Source: an uncultured Oscillospiraceae bacterium (GTDB taxonomy: Bacteria; Bacillota; Clostridia; Oscillospirales; Oscillospiraceae). From it: a stretch of 44,534 bases of DNA. Below are positions 23,065 through 31,688 of the stretch, in pieces. Made by a program: the position numbers and the translations under genes. Position 1 is the stretch's first letter, and every line of letters starts with the position of its first letter. The notes below the pieces were generated by a model. That model ran no database searches, was not told the DNA's origin, and saw nothing but the letters and a program-made list of their open reading frames with translations. The stretch is from the NCBI GenBank assembly GCA_947627285.1, contig CANQVL010000020.1:1-44534 (forward strand), in the 5' to 3' direction.

Positions 23065-24221
23065 TTGTTGATCTCCAGAAGCTTCGCCTTAAGGTCGGAC
23101 TCTATCTTGCCCAGCTCCGCCTCGGCCTGGCGGCGCTTCGCCGCGCCCTCCGCCTGGATGGTGCGGACCTCCTCCAGCGTCTCGATGAGGGACTGGTTGG
23201 TGGCCTTCAGCGTCTCGATGTCCACAATGCCCCGCTCGGACTCCCGGGCTATCTCGATGGAGCCCTGCTTCAGGGTCTCCGCGTTCCTCTTGAGGAGCTC
23301 GTTGGTCATATTGGTGACCTCCCTCTGAGCCTCCATCGCCTGCTGGGAGTGGTGCTGTCCCAGGGCGAGCACCATCTGGTTCTTCCAGAGGGGTATGGTG
23401 TTCACAAGGGACGTCTGTATCTTCTCCACCATCAGGGTGTCGTTATTCTGAATGAGCCGTATCTGCGGCGACATCTGCACGGAGATCATCCGCGTCAGCT
23501 CCAGGTCGTGGAGCTTCTTGTCAAAGCGGCTTATCATGTTCTGATAGTCGTTGGCGGCCTGGGCGTCCTCGGGCGCGCCGGTTTGCTTCGCCTTCTCCTG
23601 AAGGGCGGGGAGCGTCACCGTTTCGCACTCGTGGAGCTTTTTCTTGCCCGCCAGGATGTACATGGTCAGCTCCTTGTAATAAGCCTGGTTGAGCTCGTAC
23701 ATCTTATCGAGCGTCGCCACGTCCTTGAGCAGGACTATCTGGTGCTGCTCAAGCATACCGGCGATCTTGTCCACGTTGACCTCCGCCTTGTCGTACTGCG
23801 CCTTGAGGCTGGAGATCTGGTTCTGGACCTTCCTCTTGAAGCCCAAAAAGCCCCGCTTCTCCTCCTCGCCGTAGTTGAAGCCCTTAAGCTCCACCACCAG
23901 GTCCGAGAGCATATCTCCCACCTGCCCCATGTCCTTGGTGCGGACGCTCTGGAGGGTGGAGCCGGAGAAGTCGGCTATGTTCTTCTGGCTTGCCGCGCCG
24001 TACTGCAAAATGGCGTTGGAATCGGTGATGTCGATTTTCTGGGAGAATTCCTCCACCGCCTTCAGCTCCTCCGGGGAGAGCTGGGACTCCTCGTGCTCGG
24101 TGGCAGAGACCGCGGGCGCCTCCGGCTCCTTGGGGGCCTCGGCTGCGGCGGCGGCAGCCGCTGCGGGAGTGGTGGGCGTGGAGTCAAATGTAAGCGTCGG
24201 GACATATTCAGGTTCTGTCAT
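23061..24221 (-). CDS. telA: Toxic anion resistance protein, TelA/KlaA family
   Basis: A 386-residue soluble, mostly helical coiled-coil protein. An alanine- and proline-rich N-terminus (1-50) precedes the conserved body: ILQYGAASQKNIADFSGSTLQSVRTKDMGQVGDML, GFLGFKRKVQNQISSLKAQYDKAEVNVDKIAGMLEQHQ, and IRLIQNNDTLMVEKIQTSLVNTIPLWKNQMVLALG. These are strong TelA family signatures. The family was linked to tellurite resistance on plasmids, but chromosomal members next to xpaC probably act in envelope stress; the exact role is unknown. Start ATG at 24221 follows AAAGGAG. It is second in the operon, 74 bases after xpaC. Confidence 0.92.
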   Translation of the reverse strand: MTEPEYVPTLTFDSTPTTPAAAAAAAAEAPKEPEAPAVSATEHEESQLSPEELKAVEEFSQKIDITDSNAILQYGAASQKNIADFSGSTLQSVRTKDMGQVGDMLSDLVVELKGFNYGEEEKRGFLGFKRKVQNQISSLKAQYDKAEVNVDKIAGMLEQHQIVLLKDVATLDKMYELNQAYYKELTMYILAGKKKLHECETVTLPALQEKAKQTGAPEDAQAANDYQNMISRFDKKLHDLELTRMISVQMSPQIRLIQNNDTLMVEKIQTSLVNTIPLWKNQMVLALGQHHSQQAMEAQREVTNMTNELLKRNAETLKQGSIEIARESERGIVDIETLKATNQSLIETLEEVRTIQAEGAAKRRQAEAELGKIESDLKAKLLEINK

Positions 24222-24295
24222 GTGAAAAACTCCTTTTTTATGTGATATGTGAAATATTGAATTTTCTTATTTGCGCGAAATTATTTTTTTTACAG

Positions 24296-24964
24296 TCACC
24301 GCTTCACGTCAAAATCCTTCCCGGTCAGCCCCTCGCGCTTGAGCATGGACTCCAAAACGGTTATGTCCGTGTCGATGTCCATCGCCTCGTTTGCAAAGAG
24401 GTGGTCGTACTCCTTCCGGTAGGCGGCGACGGTGGTGTCAAGTATGTCCTCTATGCGCTTTAAGGTGCCGGAAACGTTCTCGCCGGCGCCCTCGCCGCTC
24501 ATCCTGTCGTATGCGTTCAAAAGCTTCATGGTGGTGGGCAGGTAGTACCCGGCAAAGCGCTTCACCTGGGGAATGTCCTCCGGGTCCTCGATGATGTCCT
24601 TGAAAATTTTATCCGTGAGAGAGGCTATCTCCTCCACCCTCGACCGGACGGAGGGCTCCCTTATGGAGGTCCCCAGACGCCTGAGCTCCTTCACCGCCAG
24701 CTCCCCCTCGCGCAAAAGCGCGTCCGCCTCGGCGTTCCCGGTGGAGACGGGCTCGGGCTCCGGCGCCGGCACGTCAACGACCGTCTTTTTCCCGGGGAAG
24801 AGCTTTGACAGCGCGAAATAGATTCCCACGGAGACCGCTATGAGAAGCAGAAAGTGCCAAAGCGAGTAGATCGGCAGCGCCAGGCACCATATGGCCCAAA
24901 CCGCCGCCACGCCGTATATAGGTACGGCGGACCGCTTCACGACAGTCTTTTTCGTACAGGACAC
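24296..24964 (-). CDS. xpaC: XpaC-like protein (5-bromo-4-chloroindolyl phosphate hydrolysis family)
   Basis: A 222-residue protein with two N-terminal membrane helices (about 14-32 and 35-53), a proline/glutamate linker, and a helical domain with EADALLREGELAVKELRRLGTSIREP, IFKDIIEDPEDIPQVKRFAGYYLPTTMKLLNAYDRM, characteristic of XpaC. XpaC and TelA are paired across Firmicutes; biochemical role unknown. The likely start is GTG at 24964, but the only purine-rich site (AAAGGGGG) touches the start codon, so a downstream GTG at codon 9 is possible. A strong promoter is present upstream. It heads the xpaC-telA-lemA-TPM operon. Confidence 0.85.
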   Translation of the reverse strand: MSCTKKTVVKRSAVPIYGVAAVWAIWCLALPIYSLWHFLLLIAVSVGIYFALSKLFPGKKTVVDVPAPEPEPVSTGNAEADALLREGELAVKELRRLGTSIREPSVRSRVEEIASLTDKIFKDIIEDPEDIPQVKRFAGYYLPTTMKLLNAYDRMSGEGAGENVSGTLKRIEDILDTTVAAYRKEYDHLFANEAMDIDTDITVLESMLKREGLTGKDFDVKR

Positions 24965-24984
24965 CCCCTTTACTTCAATGTAAC

Positions 24985-25013
24985 ATTGTACCGTTTTACA
25001 CAGAAAATGTCAA
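24985..25013 (-). promoter_or_regulatory. Promoter of the xpaC-telA-lemA-TPM operon
   Basis: Minus strand: TTGACA (25008-25013), 17 bases, TACAAT (24985-24990), about 20 bases before the likely start codon. Confidence 0.75.
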
Positions 25014-25064
25014 TAGATACAGGCGAATATTAAGCGGATATTACAAAAAATCGCGTCCTGTATC

Positions 25065-26339
25065 TCATCGTCTGTACTCAAACTCTATCCCGCACACGCT
25101 CACCGTGTCGCCCTCCTGGACGCCCAGCTCCTCCAGCCTTTCAAAGACGCCCCGCTCCCTGAGGGTCCTGTCGAAGTACATTCTGGACTCGTAGTCCCCG
25201 AAGTTCACGTTCTGCACCAGGCGCTCCACCCAGCCTCCGTCCACGTACCAGACGCCGTCCTCCCGGTTGATCTCCGGCTCCGGCAGGGGTCCCGCCTCCT
25301 CGGGCTCGGTGAACTCCGGCTCAAAAACCGCTATGGGCGGCAGCTCCGAGAGCTTATAGGCTATCGCCCTCACCAGCTCCTCCGTGCCGGTGTGGGCGGC
25401 GGCGGAGATTTTGAAAAACGGCATACCCGCCTCTTTTACCTTTCGCTCCAGCCGCTCAAGCTTCTCCTTCTCCTCCTCGCCAACTATGTCGCACTTGTTG
25501 GCGGCGACTATCATGGGGCGCGACGCCAACGCGGGGGAATACTCCTCCAGCTCCCGGTTTATGATGTCAAAGTCCTCCGACGGGTCCCGGCCCTCGCGCC
25601 CAGAGGCGTCCACCACGTGCACCGTCAAACGGCACCTGTCGATGTGGCGCAGAAAGTCGTGCCCCAGCCCAGCGCCCTCGCTGGCGCCCTCGATTATGCC
25701 GGGTATGTCCGCCATCACAAAGCTCCGCCCCTCACCGGCGTAAACAACGCCAAGGTTGGGGAAAAGCGTGGTGAAGTGGTAGTCCGCTATCTTCGGCCTC
25801 GCCCTGGACACCACGGAGAGCAGCGTGGATTTCCCCACGTTGGGAAAGCCCACCAGCCCCACGTCCGCCAGGAGCTTCAGCTCCAGTATTATCTCCCTCT
25901 CAACGCCGGGGAGCCCCGCCTTGGCAAAGCGCGGAGCCTGACGCGTGGGTGTGGCGAAGTGGGAGTTTCCCCAGCCGCCCGAGCCGCCCTTTGCCGCGAT
26001 GAACCTGTCCGTCGCCGACATATCAGCCATTATCGCCCCGGTGGCCCTGTCCCTGACAACAGTCCCCACGGGCACGCGGATTATAAGGTCCTCCCCCCGC
26101 TTGCCGGTGCACCGCTTGCCGGAGCCGTCCATGCCGTTGCCGGCGGCGTACTTGCGCTTGTACCTGAAATCCATGAGCGTGGACATGTTGGCGTCGGGCA
26201 CCAGCACCACGTCCCCGCCGTCGCCCCCGTCCCCGCCGTCGGGTCCGCCGGAGGCGACGTATTTTTCCCTGTGGAAGGCAACGGCGCCGTTTCCGCCCTT
26301 GCCCGCCTTTATCTCGATGGTCGCCTTGTCAACAAACAT
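25065..26339 (-). CDS. obgE: GTPase Obg (CgtA)
   Basis: Essential ribosome-associated GTPase acting in 50S assembly and growth control. The 424-residue protein has the glycine-rich Obg domain (1-158: KAGKGGNGAVAFHREKYV, GGPDGGDGGDGGDVV), the G domain with P-loop GFPNVGKS (164-171), DIPG (211-214) and NKCD, and a C-terminal OCT domain (about 345-424), which Gram-positive Obg proteins often carry. Start ATG at 26339 is chosen because Obg begins MFVDKA and GGAGAGG lies upstream; a longer frame to 26399 would pass through the promoter. Single-gene transcript as far as seen; xpaC has its own promoter just downstream. Confidence 0.97.
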   Translation of the reverse strand: MFVDKATIEIKAGKGGNGAVAFHREKYVASGGPDGGDGGDGGDVVLVPDANMSTLMDFRYKRKYAAGNGMDGSGKRCTGKRGEDLIIRVPVGTVVRDRATGAIMADMSATDRFIAAKGGSGGWGNSHFATPTRQAPRFAKAGLPGVEREIILELKLLADVGLVGFPNVGKSTLLSVVSRARPKIADYHFTTLFPNLGVVYAGEGRSFVMADIPGIIEGASEGAGLGHDFLRHIDRCRLTVHVVDASGREGRDPSEDFDIINRELEEYSPALASRPMIVAANKCDIVGEEEKEKLERLERKVKEAGMPFFKISAAAHTGTEELVRAIAYKLSELPPIAVFEPEFTEPEEAGPLPEPEINREDGVWYVDGGWVERLVQNVNFGDYESRMYFDRTLRERGVFERLEELGVQEGDTVSVCGIEFEYRR

Positions 26340-26370
26340 ATTCGATCTTCCCTCTCCACGTATTTGCCCC

Positions 26371-26399
26371 ATTGTAACAGAATAGCCGCGCCTTTTCAA
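26371..26399 (-). promoter_or_regulatory. Promoter of obgE
   Basis: Minus strand: TTGAAA (26394-26399), 17 bases, TACAAT (26371-26376), about 32 bases before the start codon. Confidence 0.7.
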
Positions 26400-26466
26400 G
26401 TATCCCCGTTAATACCTTATTCACAAAATATTAACCTCCTCCCTCCCGCGACAGCCGCTTGGGAGG

Positions 26467-26495
26467 TTGAAATCCCGCGCGAAATGTGCTAAAAT
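26467..26495 (+). promoter_or_regulatory. Promoter of the murJ envelope operon
   Basis: TTGAAA (26467-26472), 17 bases, TAAAAT (26490-26495), 42 bases before the murJ start; divergent from the obgE promoter. Confidence 0.7.
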
Positions 26496-26537
26496 ACAAA
26501 ATCAGTCTGAAATTCCAAGCCGAAGGGAGGCAGTCAA

Positions 26538-28103
26538 ATGGAGAAAAAGGGAGAAAAAAACCGCAGCGCCGCCCTGACTGTGGGCGTCATGATGGTCATA
26601 ACCCTCAGCGGCAAAATACTGGGACTCCTCCGTGACCGGCTCCTCACCGTCAACTATGGCAGCGGCAGCGAGGCCAATGCCTTCCTCACCGCCTCCAGGA
26701 TACCCCGCGTGTTTTTCGACACCGTCTTCACCTCCTCCATCGCCGCCTGCCTCATACCCGTCATGGGCGAGGTCCTGCAAAAGCGGGGAAAGAAGGACGC
26801 GCTGAAATTCGCGGGCAACTTCATGACCGTCATGGGCATAATCTGCGCCGCGGTGACGCTCCTGGGCGTCATTTTCGCCGACGCTTTGACCTACTTCTTC
26901 GCCGACGGCTTCGATGCTCAAACCGCCGCCCTGTGCGCCGGCCTCACCCGCATAATGATGCCCACCGTCTTCTTTACCGGCGTCGCCTTCTGCTTCGTGG
27001 GCATACTCCAGATATTCGACGAGTTCAACGTCCCTGCCGCCATAAGCCTCATCTCCAACGTCGTCGTAATTATTTATTACCTGACCCTCAACGATAAATT
27101 CGGCGTCTACGGCCTCGCCGTGGCGTTTCTTGTCGCCTGGGCTGTCCAGGCGCTTGTCCAGATGCCCTCCCTCAAAAAGAAGGGCTTCAGATTCTACCCC
27201 TCCCTATCTGTGAGAAACGCCGACATGGACAAGGTCTGGCGGCTCCTCCTCCCGTCCATGGTGAGCACCTGGGTGCTCCCCATAATGCAGACGGTGAACT
27301 CCAAATTCGGCTCCCGGCTCTTCGGCGGCGCCGGTGTCTCGGCGATAGAGTATTCCTACAGCCTCTACACCGTCATCGCCGGTATATTCGTCCTCCAGGT
27401 GACAAATTATATCTTCCCCAAGCTCTCCAAGCAGAACGCGGAGGGCGACCCGGTCCAGCTTCGCCGGACGCTTCGCTCCACCATGCACACCACCCTCTTT
27501 GTGGTCATACCCATGACCGCCGGGCTCTTTATAATGGCGGAGCCCATCGTCGCCTTCATCTACGGCGGCGGGCGCTTCGACCAGTTCTCCATCGACATAA
27601 CCTCCCGCGCCCTGCGCTTTATATCCCTCGGCATGATAGGCTACGCCATACAGTACGTCCTCTCCCGCGCCTTCTTTGCCGCTCAATCAGGCAAGGAGCC
27701 GCTTTTCGCCGGGATAGTCTCAATAGTCCTGGACATCGTCCTGTGCGCCGTCCTCGCCCCGCGCTTTGACGTGGCGGGCATCGCCATCGCCAGCGCCGCC
27801 TCCTTCACCGCCAACGGGCTTTTCATGTCGGTGCCCCTGCAAAGGCGCGGCGTCGGCTACTGGGACAGGGAATTCGCCATAGATATGCTTAAGATCTCAC
27901 TCAGCGCCGTGGTAATGGGCGCCGCCGCCTGGGGCACCCGCGTCCTTATCGCCGGACACGTGGGCAAGCTCCTCGCTGTCTGCGTCCCCACCGCCGTGGG
28001 AGTCGCGGTCTATGCCGTGTGCGTGCTCGCGCTGAGGGTGGACGAGGCGCGGCAGGTGACCGGCGCGATAAAGAAAAAACTGGGAAAGGGGGCTCCCGAA
28101 TGA
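26538..28103 (+). CDS. murJ: Lipid II flippase MurJ (MviN family)
   Basis: A 521-residue polytopic protein with about 14 helices, which moves lipid-linked cell wall precursors across the membrane. Family blocks: TLSGKILGLLRDRLL (motif with Arg residues in helix 1-2), FLTASRIPRVFFDTVFTSSIAACLIPV, GVSAIEYSYSLYTVIAGIF and IAFIYGGGRFD-like AFIYGGGRFDQFS. Start ATG at 26538 follows GGGAGG by eight bases. It opens a seven-gene operon of glycan genes and overlaps the next gene by four bases. The context of glycosyltransferases and CsaB leaves open that it flips a secondary wall polysaccharide precursor rather than, or in addition to, lipid II. Confidence 0.9.
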   Translation: MEKKGEKNRSAALTVGVMMVITLSGKILGLLRDRLLTVNYGSGSEANAFLTASRIPRVFFDTVFTSSIAACLIPVMGEVLQKRGKKDALKFAGNFMTVMGIICAAVTLLGVIFADALTYFFADGFDAQTAALCAGLTRIMMPTVFFTGVAFCFVGILQIFDEFNVPAAISLISNVVVIIYYLTLNDKFGVYGLAVAFLVAWAVQALVQMPSLKKKGFRFYPSLSVRNADMDKVWRLLLPSMVSTWVLPIMQTVNSKFGSRLFGGAGVSAIEYSYSLYTVIAGIFVLQVTNYIFPKLSKQNAEGDPVQLRRTLRSTMHTTLFVVIPMTAGLFIMAEPIVAFIYGGGRFDQFSIDITSRALRFISLGMIGYAIQYVLSRAFFAAQSGKEPLFAGIVSIVLDIVLCAVLAPRFDVAGIAIASAASFTANGLFMSVPLQRRGVGYWDREFAIDMLKISLSAVVMGAAAWGTRVLIAGHVGKLLAVCVPTAVGVAVYAVCVLALRVDEARQVTGAIKKKLGKGAPE

Positions 28104-29524
28104 GGGCGATGATAGAAAACAGTCTCATCTACCGCCTCATCACCGCCATAGGCGCCTGGATAGACCGCCAATGGCAAAAAAGCCGGCTCTGCCGCCTGGT
28201 AATAGGTCCCGATACCCTCAAAAAGCCCGCCCCCGGCCTGTTCGGGACCCTTGCCGGACGCGTGGGGGACGTTTACGTAAGGCTCTTTGAAAAACTGGGG
28301 CTTCGGAAATTAACGGAAAGCTCCGTATTCCTCCACACCGAGCTTTTCCTCCTCCTTACGGTCCTCGCCGCGCCCCTCCTGCCCACAATGGCGGTCCTCT
28401 CCCTCACCCTGGCGACTGCATTTTCCGTGCTTATCAGGATCGGCAGGGGAGAAATGCGGCTTGAAAGCTCCCCCCTCAACAAGTGGGTCTACATTTACGC
28501 CTTTTTGACGGCGGCGTCCACCCTCATGTCCGTAACGCTCCGGGAGAGTCTTCCCGGCGGCGCTCTTTACGTGTTCTTCGCCTTTTTCTCCGTGGCGGTT
28601 GTAACGGTCTGCGCTGGGAGGCGCGGGTTCATTGAGCGTATGCTCAAGGCAATAGTGTTTTCCGGCGCGGCTGTGGCGGTGATCGGGATAATGCAGTACG
28701 CCTTGGGCGGCACCAGCAAATCCGGCTGGGTGGACAGCGAGCTCTATACCGACATAAGCCTTCGCGTGGTCAGCACCCTGGGCAACCCCAACGTGCTCAG
28801 CGAATTCCTCCTCCTCTCCACGCCCCTGGCGGCCGCCGCCGTGATAAACGCCAAAAGCTTCAACGGTCGCGTCTGGGCGGGAATGGCCCTTGCCGCCATG
28901 TGCGCCTGCCTCGTGTTCACCTGGTCCCGAGGCGGCTGGCTGGGACTTGTCCTGGGTATGGCTGTTTTCCTCGTGGCGCTTGACGCCCGGTTCGTCCTGG
29001 TGGGCTTGGCGGGACTTGCCGCCATCGTGGTCCTGCTCCCCGGCTCCATGCTCAACCGCCTTTCAAACATCGGCGACAGGACCGACGCCTCCACCAACTA
29101 CCGCTATTACATCTACATGTCCGCCTTTGACATGATAAAGGACTACTGGTTGAGCGGCTTCGGCACCGGCGTTCCGGCATACGAGGCGGCGTATGCCCAA
29201 TACGGCTACGCGGCGGTGGCGGCGCCCCACGCCCACAACCTTATACTCCAGATCCTCTGCGAGAGCGGCATCTTCACCCTCCTTGCCCTGCTGGGCTCGC
29301 TCCTCACCGCCTTTCGCGGCGCGGCGTACACCGCCGCCCGCTCTAAGGAAAGGCGGGCGCGGGTCTGGTCCGCCGCCATACTCGGCTCCGGCACGGGCTA
29401 TATGCTCCAGAGCATGACCGACTACTCGTTTTATAACTACCGGGTCACCCTGGTCTTCTGGATACTCGTGGGGCTTGCCGTCTCACTGAGGCTTTCCGTG
29501 GAAAAGGAGGGAGATACCCTGTGA
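28100..29524 (+). CDS. O-antigen ligase / Wzy-like polymerase family membrane protein
   Basis: A 474-residue protein with about 10-12 hydrophobic helices and the Wzy_C/WaaL landmark in the large loop: TWSRGGWLGLVLGMAVFL followed by GSMLNRLSNIGDRTDASTNYRYYIYMSAFDMIKDYWLSGFGTGVPAYEAAYAQYGY and APHAHNLILQILCESGIF, with the conserved H-x-H-N. Such proteins polymerise or ligate lipid-linked glycans on the outer face. The start ATG at 28100 overlaps the murJ stop (ATGA); GGGAAAGGGGG lies just upstream. A longer in-frame extension to 28019 runs inside murJ and is rejected. The next gene begins with GTG overlapping its stop. Likely acts on the secondary cell wall polysaccharide. Confidence 0.85.
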   Translation: MRAMIENSLIYRLITAIGAWIDRQWQKSRLCRLVIGPDTLKKPAPGLFGTLAGRVGDVYVRLFEKLGLRKLTESSVFLHTELFLLLTVLAAPLLPTMAVLSLTLATAFSVLIRIGRGEMRLESSPLNKWVYIYAFLTAASTLMSVTLRESLPGGALYVFFAFFSVAVVTVCAGRRGFIERMLKAIVFSGAAVAVIGIMQYALGGTSKSGWVDSELYTDISLRVVSTLGNPNVLSEFLLLSTPLAAAAVINAKSFNGRVWAGMALAAMCACLVFTWSRGGWLGLVLGMAVFLVALDARFVLVGLAGLAAIVVLLPGSMLNRLSNIGDRTDASTNYRYYIYMSAFDMIKDYWLSGFGTGVPAYEAAYAQYGYAAVAAPHAHNLILQILCESGIFTLLALLGSLLTAFRGAAYTAARSKERRARVWSAAILGSGTGYMLQSMTDYSFYNYRVTLVFWILVGLAVSLRLSVEKEGDTL

Positions 29525-30648
29525 CAAAGGTCCTGAACATCATCAGCGACACCAACATCGGCGGCGCGGGAAAGGTCCTGCTCAACTACCTTACGTACCG
29601 CGACGCCTCAGAATTTGACGTATCCGTGGCGCTCCCCCGGGGCAGCGCCCTGATCCCCGGGATACGTGAGCGGGGAGTACAGGTCTACGAGCTGGACGTG
29701 GAGCCCGACAGGTCCATGTCCCTCCCAGCCATAAAGGAGCTCAAAAGGCTCATTCGCGAGGTGAAGCCGGACATAGTCCACACCCACGGCTTCCTCTCGG
29801 CGCGCATAGCCGCCAGACAGTGCGGCTGCGCCGTGATATTCACCCGCCACTCCGCATTTCCCGTGAAGCCCTACATGAAAAAGGGCCCCGGCAGGCGGCT
29901 CAACAAGCTGGTGAACGAGCACTACGCCGACAGGATAATCGCCATCTCCCCGGCGACCGCCGAAAACCTCACCGACGGCGGGGTGGACCCGAAGCTCATT
30001 GACGTGATGATGAACGGCGTGGAGCCGGTGGAGCGCAAGAGCCCCGGGGAGTGCGAAAAACTCAGGAAGGAGCTGGGCATAGCCCCGGAGGATTTCGTCC
30101 TGGGCATTATGGCAAGGCTTGAGGACTACAAGGGACACGCGGACATCTTGGAGGCGCTGAAGGCGGTTACCCTCCGGCATCCGAACGTGAAGCTCCTTGT
30201 CGCCGGCGCGGGACCGTTTGAGCAGACGATAAGGGATCAAACGGCGCGGCTGGGGCTTGAGAAAAACGTGGTCATGATGGGCTTTGTCGCCGACGTATCC
30301 GGCGTTTTGAGCCTCCTGGACCTCCAGCTCAACGCCTCCTGGGGCACCGAGACCTCCAGCCTTTCGCTCCTTGAGGGCTTCAGCATGGGCGTTCCGGCGG
30401 TGGCGTCCGACTACGGCGGCAACCCCTGGACGGTGGACGACGGCGCCGACGGCCTCATCTTTAAAACACGCGACGTGAAGGACCTGGCGGATAAAATACT
30501 GTTCCTCATGGATAACCCGTCGGAGCTTGAAAGAATGGGCGCGGAGGCAAAGCGTATCTACGCCCAACGCTTCACCGGTCAGGCTATGGCGCGGAGGATC
30601 GAGGAGGTCTACACAAAGACATTGGAGGCAAGACATGGAAAAGGATAA
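29521..30648 (+). CDS. Glycosyltransferase family 4
   Basis: A 375-residue GT-B fold enzyme using a nucleotide sugar. N-terminal lobe: ISDTNIGGAGKVLLNYLTY (acceptor loop) and KPDIVHTHGFLSARIAA; C-terminal lobe: LGIMARLEDYKGHADILEAL, VKLLVAGAGP, VMMGFVADVSGVLSLLDLQLNASWGTETSSLSLLEGFSMGVPAVASDYGGNP, containing the E-x7-E region typical of GT4. The start is GTG at 29521, giving a GTGA overlap with the preceding gene and preceded by GGAGGGAG. It is cytoplasmic and presumably adds a sugar to the lipid-linked precursor handled by MurJ and the polymerase. Donor and acceptor cannot be told from sequence. Confidence 0.92.
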   Translation: MTKVLNIISDTNIGGAGKVLLNYLTYRDASEFDVSVALPRGSALIPGIRERGVQVYELDVEPDRSMSLPAIKELKRLIREVKPDIVHTHGFLSARIAARQCGCAVIFTRHSAFPVKPYMKKGPGRRLNKLVNEHYADRIIAISPATAENLTDGGVDPKLIDVMMNGVEPVERKSPGECEKLRKELGIAPEDFVLGIMARLEDYKGHADILEALKAVTLRHPNVKLLVAGAGPFEQTIRDQTARLGLEKNVVMMGFVADVSGVLSLLDLQLNASWGTETSSLSLLEGFSMGVPAVASDYGGNPWTVDDGADGLIFKTRDVKDLADKILFLMDNPSELERMGAEAKRIYAQRFTGQAMARRIEEVYTKTLEARHGKG

Positions 30649-31153
30649 AAAACGCGGGATCCGCAGGCTCCTGAACATTTTTGACATCGCCGTGATCCTC
30701 ATCGCGGCGGCGGCGGTCATCTTCCTGTATCTTCGCGCGTCGGCGCAAAAGCAGGAGGAGCTTCCCGAGCACGTGGAGGCGGTGACCGACGACAGCACCG
30801 TCAGGTACACCGTGGAGCTTTCCGGCCTCACCAAGGACCAGACAAGCTATATAAAGCCCGGCGACGCCGTGAGGGAAAAGACGGACAAGTACGACCTGGG
30901 AACGGTGGAGTCCGTGGAAATAAGCGGCGACACGGTGGAGTGGGACGATTATGAAACCCTCACCGTCAGGCGCGTGCCCGCCGAGGGCAAGTATGTGCTC
31001 CACATAACCGTGGTGGGAGAGTGCGTCAGGGGCGCCGACGGATTTTATTTTGACGGAAAATATCCGGTATACGGTGGCAGTGAGATCGAGGCGTCCTTCG
31101 GGAACGCCATGTTCAAGGGCTATGTGATCAGTGTGGAGAGGAGGGACGGCTGA
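30635..31153 (+). CDS. DUF4330-like membrane-anchored protein (first copy)
   Basis: A 172-residue protein: basic N-terminus, one helix (about 15-34), then an extracytoplasmic beta-rich domain with VRYTVELSGLTKDQTSYIKPGDAVREKTDKYDLGTVESVEI and a C-terminal YPVYGGSEIEASFGNAMFKGYVISVE. It resembles the following gene in layout (helix, a beta domain with VxxGDxV...LGxVxxVE, and a final strand), so the two look like diverged duplicates. Start ATG at 30635 has GGAGG six bases upstream and overlaps the glycosyltransferase by 14 bases. Function unknown; DUF4330 genes sit in wall polysaccharide clusters in other Firmicutes. Confidence 0.7.
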   Translation: MEKDKKRGIRRLLNIFDIAVILIAAAAVIFLYLRASAQKQEELPEHVEAVTDDSTVRYTVELSGLTKDQTSYIKPGDAVREKTDKYDLGTVESVEISGDTVEWDDYETLTVRRVPAEGKYVLHITVVGECVRGADGFYFDGKYPVYGGSEIEASFGNAMFKGYVISVERRDG

Positions 31154-31671
31154 TGAAAAAGCTTATCGACGAAAAGGGGAGGCTTTTTGGAGTAATAAGC
31201 CCCGTGGATATACTCGTCCTTCTGGCTGTGGCGGCTGTGGCGCTCATGGCATACGGGCGCTTTTTCCGAAGCGACGATCCGGGACTTGGCGGAAACAACG
31301 TCTTCAACCCCAGGGACGGGGAGCTTGAGTACACCGTCACCGTGCCGAAGATTAGGGAGGACCTGAGCCGCGCCGTGGCGGTGGGGGACCCCATTCTCAA
31401 CAGGGAATCCGGGACGGCGCTGGGCGTCATAACCGGCGTTGAGTATTTCCCCTGCGTGCAGGCGGACGTGACCCCGGAGGGGGAGAGCGTGGAGATGACC
31501 GTGGAGAACTATACCGGAATGACGATCACCGGAAGGCTCACGGGCTATGAGGCGGAGGGCAGATTTTTCCTCACCTCCAACCACGAGCTCTTCCTTGGAC
31601 TGCCCATATATTTCAGGACCCCATACGTCACCTTCGGCGGCTCCTTCACCGCCATAGAGCCGGCGGAGTGA
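31153..31671 (+). CDS. DUF4330 domain protein (second copy)
   Basis: A 172-residue protein beginning KKLIDEKGRLFGVISPVDILVLL, the typical DUF4330 N-terminus, with one helix (about 17-35), then an extracytoplasmic domain: LEYTVTVPKIREDLSRAVAVGDPILNRESGTALGVITGVEYFP and FLGLPIYFRTPYVTFGGSFTAIE. Start ATG at 31153 shares a base with the stop of the previous gene. The same length as its neighbour (172) and the same order of elements support tandem duplication. Likely anchored facing outside, possibly part of the polysaccharide assembly complex; inferred from the operon. Confidence 0.85.
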   Translation: MKKLIDEKGRLFGVISPVDILVLLAVAAVALMAYGRFFRSDDPGLGGNNVFNPRDGELEYTVTVPKIREDLSRAVAVGDPILNRESGTALGVITGVEYFPCVQADVTPEGESVEMTVENYTGMTITGRLTGYEAEGRFFLTSNHELFLGLPIYFRTPYVTFGGSFTAIEPAE

Positions 31672-31688
31672 GGTTACGGAGGTAGAGC

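Noticed and set aside
25026-25045. Sequence AAGCGGATATTA near xpaC resembling half of the operator at 13666-13680
   Set aside because: Only a half-site match without the full palindrome and not over the xpaC promoter; chance is likely in AT-rich intergenic DNA.
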